A stretch of 12,355 nt of DNA, from NCBI GenBank assembly GCA_947565475.1, contig CANOGI010000037.1, forward strand, positions 1 through 12,355. The letters run 5' to 3'. The stretch's first letter is position 1. Each line of letters begins with the position of its first letter. The stretch comes from an uncultured Eubacteriaceae bacterium. Lineage in GTDB: Bacteria > Bacillota > Clostridia > Lachnospirales > CAG-274. The notes beneath the pieces are model-generated. The model searched no databases and was not told the DNA's origin. It saw only the letters and a program-made list of their open reading frames with translations. Shown here in pieces: positions 1-5,900 of the stretch. The position numbers and the translations under genes were made by a program.

Positions 1-87
1 GTCTTGCCCCGGCTGGAAAAGTCCGCCGGGTATGTGTATTTTTGTAAGGCGGAAATACGAATAATCTCTGATGAGATATTTTTATAA
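1..87 (+). other. Upstream edge: possible 3' end of an unrecognised gene
   Basis: One + strand frame is open from the window edge to a TAA at 85-87, just before the thiD ribosome binding site; this would fit the tail of an upstream operon gene. The 28 residues (ending DEIFL) match no family I recognise, and the other two frames stop at 47 and 64, so coding is uncertain. The stretch could instead be an untranslated leader. CCCGGC (8-13) can pair with GCCGGG (25-30), or TCCGCC (22-27) with GGCGGA (48-53), but not both at once. No TPP riboswitch core motif is visible here; one could lie outside the window. Confidence 0.2.
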
Positions 88-90
88 AAC

Positions 91-97
91 AGGAGGG
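91..97 (+). promoter_or_regulatory. Ribosome binding site of thiD (supports a TTG start)
   Basis: AGGAGGG lies 7 nt before the TTG at 105-107. No ATG or GTG in this frame fits the site better, and the protein from TTG begins exactly as ThiD proteins usually do (MRNVLTIAGSD), so the TTG start is well supported. Confidence 0.85.
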
Positions 98-104
98 AAA
101 AAAC

Positions 105-908
105 TTGAGAAACGTATTGACTATAGCGGGGTCGGACTGCAGCGGGGGCGCCGGTATTCAGGCGGACCTTAAAACATTCTCCGCCCATGGAGTATTTGGA
201 ATGAGCGTTATTGTTTCCGTAGTGGCGGAAAACACAAGCAGAGTTATTGATATTTTAGATGTTACGCCAGATATGATAAAAAAACAGATTGACGCTGTTT
301 TTGAGGATATTAAAGTTGATGGGGTGAAAATAGGAATGCTCTCAAATCCTGGGTGCATGGCGGCCGTTAAAGAGAAACTTGAGGAGTATAAACCGGAGAA
401 GATTGTCATAGACCCAGTTATGTACGCGAAGGGTGGATGTCCTCTTATGGCGGAGGATTCCGTTGATTTTTTCATAAAAGAGATTCTTCCGTCGGCATTT
501 TTGCTTACCCCCAATATTCCGGAGGCGGAGAAGATTTCCGGTATGGAGATTAAAAACGTGAGGGATATGCGAGACGCCTGCGCTGTCATTTATGAAAAGG
601 GGCCTAAAAACGTTCTTATAAAAGGCGGGCACTCAATAGGCGACGCTGAGGACATTTTATTTGACGGAAAAGAGTTCTCAAGTTTTAAAACGAAAAAAAT
701 TGACACAAAAAACACTCACGGGACGGGGTGTACTCTCTCATCGGCTATTACGGCGAATTTAGCGAGGGGGAAAAGCGTTTACGACTCTGTTTACGACGCT
801 AAGGAATATATTACGACAGCCATTCTTCATTCTCTTGAAATAGGAAAGGGACACGGCCCGACAAATCATTTTTATGAGCTTTACAAAAAAGCGGGGCTGG
901 AGGTTTAA
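105..908 (+). CDS. thiD: Hydroxymethylpyrimidine / phosphomethylpyrimidine kinase ThiD
   Basis: A cytoplasmic ribokinase-fold enzyme that phosphorylates 4-amino-5-hydroxymethyl-2-methylpyrimidine (HMP) twice to give HMP-PP, the pyrimidine substrate of ThiE. At 267 aa it has the usual length. The N-terminal substrate motif AGSDCSGGAGIQADLKT is at residues 8-24, and AENTSRV (41-47) lies where HMP is bound; E42 is near the spot where many ThiD proteins carry Gln. LTPNIPEA is at 134-141 and KGGH at 173-176. The anion-hole and catalytic-base motif HGTGCTLSSAI is at 205-215, with the conserved Cys at 209. Translation starts at TTG. The next gene, thiE, makes the following step of the pathway, 131 nt downstream. 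A pyridoxal kinase role is possible in this family, but the thi context favours ThiD. Confidence 0.96.
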   Translation: MRNVLTIAGSDCSGGAGIQADLKTFSAHGVFGMSVIVSVVAENTSRVIDILDVTPDMIKKQIDAVFEDIKVDGVKIGMLSNPGCMAAVKEKLEEYKPEKIVIDPVMYAKGGCPLMAEDSVDFFIKEILPSAFLLTPNIPEAEKISGMEIKNVRDMRDACAVIYEKGPKNVLIKGGHSIGDAEDILFDGKEFSSFKTKKIDTKNTHGTGCTLSSAITANLARGKSVYDSVYDAKEYITTAILHSLEIGKGHGPTNHFYELYKKAGLEV

Positions 909-914
909 TAAAAC

Positions 915-939
915 AGCGTGTCGGTTTTCTCGGCGCGCT
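915..939 (+). terminator. Weak hairpin after thiD
   Basis: AGCGTGTC (915-922) pairs with GGCGCGCT (932-939), an 8-bp stem with two G-U pairs and a 9-nt loop. It is followed by ATGTTCTTTTA, not a clean T-run. It could attenuate or process the message between thiD and thiE; it is a poor full terminator. Confidence 0.25.
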
Positions 940-961
940 ATGTTCTTTTATCCAGTTTTGA

Positions 962-998
962 GAATTTTTGCTATACAAAAATTCGAGTAGTCTTGACA
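962..998 (+). repeat. Copy 1 of a 37-bp palindromic repeat in the thiD-thiE spacer
   Basis: This copy matches 1724-1760 at 35 of 37 positions; the differences are C971/T1733 and C984/T1746. Only the inner 9 bp of the hairpin survive here: GAATTTTTG (962-970) and CAAAAATTC (976-984) around the loop CTATA. The outer left arm, intact in copy 2, has diverged. It ends 32 nt before the thiE ribosome binding site. Read as protein from TTG 968 it gives MLYKNSSSLDS, in frame with thiE, but this is not a believable ThiE N-terminus. Confidence 0.8.
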
Positions 999-1030
999 GT
1001 GTGAGATTAGCGTCGATGAGAAATTTTTAC

Positions 1031-1036
1031 GGAGGG
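1031..1036 (+). promoter_or_regulatory. Ribosome binding site fixing the thiE start
   Basis: GGAGGG sits 3 nt before ATG 1040 (4 nt counted from GGAGG). Neither of the upstream in-frame candidates, TTG 968 and ATG 1016, has a comparable site. The spacing is tight but workable. Confidence 0.7.
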
Positions 1037-1039
1037 TTT

Positions 1040-1684
1040 ATGGATAAAAAAAATGTTGATTACACTTTATATTTTGTGACGGACAGAGACATTATGTCGT
1101 CAGAGAAAATAGAGGACGCCGTTATATCCGCCATAGAGGGCGGAGTCACCATGATTCAGCTGAGAGAGAAAAATATCTCGTCAAGAGAGTTTTTTGAGAC
1201 GGCTGTTAAAATAAGGGAGATTTGTAAAAACCACGATATTCCACTTATTATTAATGACAGGGCGGATATAGCCAAAGCGGCGGACTGCGACGGGGTACAT
1301 ATAGGCAGGGACGATTTACCCATATGGGCCGCCAGAAAAATTATGGGGGACGATAAAATTATCGGGGTTTCCGCCCAAAATTTAGAAAGAGCCTTAAACG
1401 CCCAAAAAGACGGGGCTGATTATATAGGAGTGGGGGCGCTGTTTCAGACGTCCACTAAAACGAACACCGTTTCCGTTACGCCTGAGGAACTTACGGAAAT
1501 TAAAAAAAGCGTTGATATTCCCGTAGTTGGAATCGGTGGGATAAACAGGGGAAACATAGACGCTTTAAGAGGTACGGGAATCGACGGGGTCGCTGTTGTT
1601 TCCGCTATTATTGCCGAAAGGGATATTAAAGAGGCCGCCAAAGCGATGAGAGAAAAAGTCGTTTCGGTCTTGAGACGGGATTAA
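1040..1684 (+). CDS. thiE: Thiamine-phosphate synthase ThiE
   Basis: A cytoplasmic TIM-barrel enzyme that joins HMP-PP (made by ThiD) with hydroxyethylthiazole phosphate to give thiamine phosphate. From ATG 1040 the protein is 214 aa, normal for ThiE. The N-terminus DYTLYFVTDRD (7-17) is typical. Visible motifs are QLREK (40-44), NDR (72-74, pyrophosphate and Mg site), DGVHIGRDD (84-92), GVSA (109-112), the loop ALFQTSTKT (133-141; Q stands where many homologues have P or A), VGIGGI (163-168) and VAVVSAI (184-190). All expected active-site segments are present, so it should be active. An open frame continues upstream to TTG 968, but that part is repeat DNA and was excluded. thiD lies upstream and a HAD phosphatase downstream. 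No thiazole kinase gene (thiM) is visible in the window. Confidence 0.96.
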   Translation: MDKKNVDYTLYFVTDRDIMSSEKIEDAVISAIEGGVTMIQLREKNISSREFFETAVKIREICKNHDIPLIINDRADIAKAADCDGVHIGRDDLPIWAARKIMGDDKIIGVSAQNLERALNAQKDGADYIGVGALFQTSTKTNTVSVTPEELTEIKKSVDIPVVGIGGINRGNIDALRGTGIDGVAVVSAIIAERDIKEAAKAMREKVVSVLRRD

Positions 1685-1712
1685 TACGATTTTATTTGAC
1701 TGACAGTACAAG

Positions 1713-1760
1713 CAAGACTACTCGAATTTTTGTTATACAAAAATTTGAGTAGTCTTGACA
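1713..1760 (+). repeat. Copy 2 of the palindromic repeat: 20-bp hairpin between thiE and the HAD gene
   Basis: CAAGACTACTCGAATTTTTG (1713-1732) faces CAAAAATTTGAGTAGTCTTG (1738-1757) around the loop TTATA. All 20 positions pair, one of them (G1724-T1746) as a G-U wobble. The following ACA is also shared with copy 1. No T-run follows, so it is not a standard terminator. The likeliest reading is a dispersed palindromic intergenic element; in the mRNA it would form a stable hairpin that could affect stability or processing. TTG/ATG-less read-through makes the false N-terminus MLYKNLSSLD from TTG 1730. Confidence 0.85.
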
Positions 1761-1773
1761 ATTTAAAATACCA

Positions 1774-1780
1774 CGGAGGT
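1774..1780 (+). promoter_or_regulatory. Ribosome binding site fixing the HAD gene start
   Basis: CGGAGGT lies 6 nt before ATG 1787. The in-frame TTG at 1730 is inside the palindromic repeat and has no such site. Confidence 0.75.
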
Positions 1781-1786
1781 TTTTTT

Positions 1787-2431
1787 ATGCTGGATTTTGA
1801 AGGGGCTGTTTTTGACCTTGACGGAACTATAGCGGATTCTCATTATGTGTGGAAAAAGGTTGATAATATTTTTTTTGGCAGGAGAGGCTTGAAAATACCA
1901 AAAGAATACTCTAAAAAGATAGCCTCAATGAGTTTTTATGAGGCGGCCGTTTTTACGAAAAACGAGTACGGTTTTAAAGAAAGCGTCTCCGAGATTATGG
2001 ATGAATGGTATTCCATAGCTGTAGAAGAGTACAGCTTTAACGTGAGACCGAAAAAATTCGCAAGGGAATATATTGAGTATATAAAAAAAGAGGGCGTTAG
2101 GGTCTCTCTTTGCACCGCTTCGCCAAATACGCTTTACGAGCCGTTTTTGCGAAACAACGGTATGCTTTCCCTTTTCGATTCTTTCGTGAGCGGTTCGGAG
2201 GTAAAAAGGGGAAAAGAATTTCCTGATATTTATCTTTTAGCCGCTGAGAGACTTTCGGTATCCCCTGAGAGATGTATTGTCTTTGAGGATATTTTGCCCG
2301 CGGTAAAAGGAGCCAAATCGGCGGGTATGAGAATTTTTGGTGTCTACGACGAAACTTCGGCGGAAGATACGGAAAAAATTAAAGCCGCCGCCGACGGGTT
2401 TATTTATGATTTTTCGGAGATGATTACATAA
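1787..2431 (+). CDS. HAD-superfamily phosphatase, beta-phosphoglucomutase-like, in the thiamine cluster
   Basis: A probable cytoplasmic Mg-dependent phosphatase of HAD subfamily I, 214 aa from ATG 1787. Motif I is FDLDGT (9-14), with nucleophile D10 and acid/base D12. The helical C1-type cap spans about 17-85. Motif II is CTAS (T110). Motif III is the Lys of KEFPDIYLLAAERL (K143). Motif IV is VFED (165-168), followed by the usual GAKSAGM segment. All catalytic residues are present. The family includes sugar-phosphate phosphatases, phosphoglycolate phosphatases and beta-phosphoglucomutases, and the sequence alone does not tell the substrate. The position after thiE suggests, as inference only, a thiamine-related substrate such as thiamine phosphate or HMP phosphate. 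A general house-cleaning phosphatase is equally possible. The start was chosen by the GGAGGT site and by FDLDGT falling at its usual distance from the N-terminus. Confidence 0.9.
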   Translation: MLDFEGAVFDLDGTIADSHYVWKKVDNIFFGRRGLKIPKEYSKKIASMSFYEAAVFTKNEYGFKESVSEIMDEWYSIAVEEYSFNVRPKKFAREYIEYIKKEGVRVSLCTASPNTLYEPFLRNNGMLSLFDSFVSGSEVKRGKEFPDIYLLAAERLSVSPERCIVFEDILPAVKGAKSAGMRIFGVYDETSAEDTEKIKAAADGFIYDFSEMIT

Positions 2432-2451
2432 AGCGTGTCAGGAAACGACTT

Positions 2452-2557
2452 AATTCACTATATAAGCTGTTTGAAAATAAGATAGAACAGTTTATAGTAA
2501 TTCGCTGAATTTTTAGCGCGAGCCAACAAAAAAATCTTTAACATATCTCGCTTTTTT
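2452..2557 (+). terminator. Possible weak termination region after the thi cluster
   Basis: A long imperfect hairpin is formed by 2452-2471 and 2486-2502 (AATT-ACTATA-GCTGTT arms, with small bulges). It lacks a T-run directly after it. Downstream, GCGAG (2518-2522) can pair with CTCGC (2547-2551), directly followed by six Ts (2552-2557), but with a 24-nt loop. Neither alone is a good intrinsic terminator; together they are the best candidates for the end of the thi transcript. Confidence 0.3.
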
Positions 2558-2671
2558 GAGATTTACCTTTTCGTTTTTTAATTGATTGACTATAATTTTA
2601 AACAATACAAACAGGGCGTATTTTCTTTTTTTACAATTTTATTACTTTTATTAAAAAAAGGCTCTTTACCT

Positions 2672-2700
2672 TTGACTTTTATACATAATAAGTTTATAAT
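2672..2700 (+). promoter_or_regulatory. Sigma-A type promoter for the surface-protein genes
   Basis: TTGACT (2672-2677), a 17-bp spacer and TATAAT (2695-2700) form an almost perfect vegetative promoter. It is the strongest promoter-like site in the window. Transcription would start near 2707, giving a leader of about 270 nt before ATG 2976. The leader would include the inverted-repeat element at 2757-2920. Confidence 0.7.
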
Positions 2701-2756
2701 TAAGGTAATTGGGAAAACGCTGATTTGTAAAAACGGGAGTTTTTGACTTTATATTA

Positions 2757-2920
2757 GGCTTCTTTCGAAAATTTACGGAAAATTCGGCAGAAGTTAGAAA
2801 AATCGCTATTTCAAAACTTATTCGTACTTTCGGCGCCTGAAAAACAAGATACATTTCGCTAATATTAATAAAGTGATTTTTTCTTTTTCGTACAGTTGGC
2901 GTAAAGTTTCGAAAGAAGTC
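2757..2920. mobile_element. MITE-like element, 164 bp, with TATTA target repeats
   Basis: The ends are 21-bp inverted repeats: 2757-2777 (beginning GGCTTCTTTCGAAA) and 2900-2920 (ending TTTCGAAAGAAGTC). They match at 19 of 21 positions, and one of the two differences is a G-T wobble. The direct repeat TATTA flanks both sides (2752-2756 and 2921-2925), as left by transposition; a shorter TA duplication, typical of IS630/mariner relatives, fits too. Inside, AAAAATCGCT (2798-2807) pairs fully with AGTGATTTTT (2872-2881), nearly symmetric with the ends, so the element can fold into a long hairpin. It encodes no transposase, so a partner enzyme elsewhere would be needed. It could instead be a structured RNA leader; the flanking direct repeats favour the mobile reading. 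Confidence 0.62.
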
Positions 2921-2963
2921 TATTATAATAAATCGAGGTTTTCGTAAGGATTTAAGTTTAAAC

Positions 2964-2970
2964 AGGAGGT
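2964..2970 (+). promoter_or_regulatory. Strong ribosome binding site of the first surface-protein gene
   Basis: AGGAGGT lies 5 nt before ATG 2976. This is a near-perfect anti-16S match, suggesting efficient translation of an abundant surface protein. Confidence 0.85.
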
Positions 2971-2975
2971 ATTTT

Positions 2976-5900
2976 ATGAAGACTATTACGGCAAAGTTTT
3001 TAAGTTTTATTTTTCTTTTAAACACTTTGTTTTTTGGTGTTTCATTTCAAAGTGTTTACGCCGCCGACGCTTTCGCGTTTGAGTGGAACAAAGAGAATAT
3101 TTTAAATGACGGACTTAACATTGTGAGCAAAGGCGACGCCAGCGATAATGTGTTTTTATGGTGGGATTTCGGAAAGCGAAACGGCTCGTCTTTTGACAGG
3201 GGTACATATACTTTGAGTTATAATATCAAAGACGGAAAAAGAGTCGATTTTGAGATTGTTAAAAATGGAAGCGTGGCGAATGTCACATACAAGGTTTTTG
3301 ATTACGCAACTTCTGATTATATTTCTCTTAGCGATACCCTTTTTCAGGTGTACAGGGACACTGATGGAATTTATGTGGCGCCCACGGCGGAAAGTTTTCC
3401 TAACGCCACGGAGAATTTCGGCGTTGTGTATGACGGGCCGGACGGAAAGCCAACAAAGGCGAGCTTTAATATTACTCAAAGCAGCGGATTCGCCTTTAAG
3501 TATGACAACGAGACAATTAAATTCCAATGGGTAAAAGGCACGGACAACGACATTATGTATTATGTCACAAGCGGTATACAGCAGGGTAATATATACGATT
3601 TTGACCTTAAACTTAATATCCCCGGGGAAAGCGAGATTTCCGATAATCTTCAGATTTTCACGGGCATAAACGCTAATTCTTTCCGCTCTACTCCTTACGC
3701 GAATGACAGGCATTATGAGATAGACCATACGGAGAGACCTTTTACAGGGGTAAACGCCAATGACCCGGGCTATGAGCCTGAACTTGTTCTTGACATAAAT
3801 ATGCCGAAGGTATGGGACGACGCTACTAAGTCATATATTTACATCGACCCTTCATCGGCGACGAGCAACGACATAACTTCCCTTGTCGTGAATTTGGGCA
3901 ATATTGACGACTCTAAAAAAATTCAGGTAAGTATCGCCAATATTTACGCCAATAATCCTAATACGGGAGCGACTTATACCATAGGTGGAAACACAGGACA
4001 GGGCGGAGACGGAAGAGTAAACGTTACGAGAGACGTGAACAATTCCACTATTTCCGTGAATATTACAAATCTTCAGCCGGGTGTTATTTATAATCCCGCT
4101 GAGATATCATTATATAAACCTAATAACGGTAACTTTTTAGCGGACGTCACAACTATTCCTCACGGAAAAGTATACACTTATCCCGTATATACCGTGGAGG
4201 CTCTCTCGGCAGAGCAATTCTACCTTAAAATTCAGCCTTTTGAGGGATATAAGGGATATTATATAGTTAAATCGGGAGCAACGTCGGCGACCCTTACAAA
4301 CTGGGCGCAGGTCGAGGACTCAAAAGGAGGTACGGAGCCGATTTACGTACCTGTTAATATTAACGCCATTAACAAACAAACCCAGTGTTTTCAGATTGAT
4401 TTTGTTTTTACTCCTCCTGACTCTACACCTGGTACAAGTCAGGTTACTTTGGAGTCTCAGATTCTTAAATTTAAGCCTGACGACTCTGACGTGGTTATAA
4501 GCACTCCGGCGAATTTTGAGGTTATATCGGCGGAGGTTGTTCCGTCAAACCCCGGAGCTTCCACGGAAAATGAACTTCTTATGACTTTAAGATGGGATAT
4601 GGGTTATGAGGCTGTTCTTAAAAACATTTTAAAGAAAAACGGAGGGGAACTTGACGTTTACTACGAGTTTAACAGAGGCGAGGTTCCTTATGACGAGAAT
4701 GAGCAGCAATTCGCTAAAATTAAGCTTCACCTATCTTTAGTCGGAGATGAGATTAAAATAACGGCGGACAAAGAGGACGGTGTCGCGGAGATAGAGGAAG
4801 ATTCCTTTAAATTTGATACTTACGATGTTCTTATGGGAACGACGAGACATACGGTGGTAAGGCCAACGATTACATTTAGAATGCCTACCGCCCCCAAAGC
4901 GGATAAAAACCAGCTGTTTTTGTATCCAAATGTTTATTTCCTTAATTTAAGTGGATATTACACAGACAATAAGACTTATGTTAAGATACCGGCGTCTCTT
5001 TACGACGACGTGACTCTTGACGACGTTGTGGATTATGATGTTCCGGAGCCTCAAAATGTTAGAGTAGTGACAGCGGGTGACAAGGCGATAGGAAAAAACG
5101 AGTTTACGGTTGAGTGGGATACTTTTGACATTGACGACAGGGACAGTCTTATTTATAAGTACAGGGAAAAAATGCTTCTGACAAGAAAATATGATTTTGG
5201 CGACAAGTCGATTAAGTTTAACGCATATGTTACACAGGATAAGGCGAATTTTGACAATCTTATTCAATATAACAATAACAGGGACGAGATTCCCGGTACA
5301 ATCTCGGGAATTATAAAAACTTTTGATTTCGGCGGGAAAACGGCGGACGCTGGACTTGACTTTTCCGCGAACAGCGCTGTGGGCGGAACTGTTTTAAGAG
5401 ATGAGCTGAGAAACAACCAAATTGTAAAAATAGAGAATATTATGCACGACCCAAGCGCTGAAAATCAAAGCTTTACTTTGAGAGGGCTTGACAAAAATCA
5501 GCCATATTACGTTATTTTGGAAACGGTCGTTGTGCCGTATGATACTGTAAACGAGAAATATTTAGATGAAGAGGGAAACGACGAGACTGATTTATCAGGA
5601 TACTCAAGTATAGTTACAGCTACTACTTTGCCGGACGAGGATGTGCCAGGACCTGAGGACGATTATCCGGAGGCTCCCGACAATTTCACAAAAGACGATA
5701 TTACTTTAAACAGTGTAAAACTTATGTGGGATAAAGTTATTGACGGGGCAGAGTATCCCAACAGTTCCCTTGAGTATCAGTTTATAAGGATAAACGGGGA
5801 ACAGATGGACGAGGTTACGAGAGCGAGCCGAAAAGATTACGCCGAGGTTTGGGAAAAAGTAAACAGCGGTGTTAAAGTAGCGGGCTGGCAGACGCTAAAA

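Larger units (their letters stand above)
2432..2975. other. 544-bp gene-free, AT-rich interval between the thi cluster and the surface-protein genes
   Basis: No convincing gene lies here. The one long reverse-strand frame (2666-3025) runs through the promoter, the inverted-repeat element and into the start of the next gene, has no ribosome binding site and looks accidental. From left to right the interval holds weak hairpins that could end the thi transcript (2452-2557), an A/T-rich stretch, a near-consensus promoter (2672-2700), a MITE-like element (2757-2920) with flanking TATTA repeats, and the ribosome binding site of the next gene. Confidence 0.8.

Noticed and set aside
993..998. TTGACA in the repeats (993-998 and 1755-1760) as a -35 promoter box
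   Set aside because: No -10-like hexamer lies 16-18 bp downstream in either copy; the match comes from the repeat itself.
968..1039. N-terminal extension of ThiE from TTG 968 (or ATG 1016)
   Set aside because: The extension is encoded by repeat DNA and spacer, lacks a ribosome binding site, and ThiE motifs start at normal distance from ATG 1040.
1730..1786. N-terminal extension of the HAD protein from TTG 1730
   Set aside because: It lies inside the 20-bp hairpin repeat, has no ribosome binding site, and moves FDLDGT unusually far from the N-terminus.
915..2439. Same 8-mer AGCGTGTC after both the thiD stop (915-922) and the HAD stop (2432-2439)
   Set aside because: Too short to mean much, and only the first copy forms a hairpin.
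2591..2596. TATAAT as a separate -10 box
   Set aside because: No reasonable -35 hexamer at 16-18 bp upstream; the site at 2695-2700 is far better.
2707..2975. Known riboswitch class in the long leader
   Set aside because: No conserved core of a riboswitch class I know (such as TPP, c-di-GMP or SAM) was seen; the inverted repeats with flanking TATTA explain the structure better.
2666..3025. Reverse-strand 119-codon open frame
   Set aside because: It runs through a promoter, the inverted-repeat element and the start of the next gene on the other strand, with no ribosome binding site and a composition that follows AT-rich DNA.
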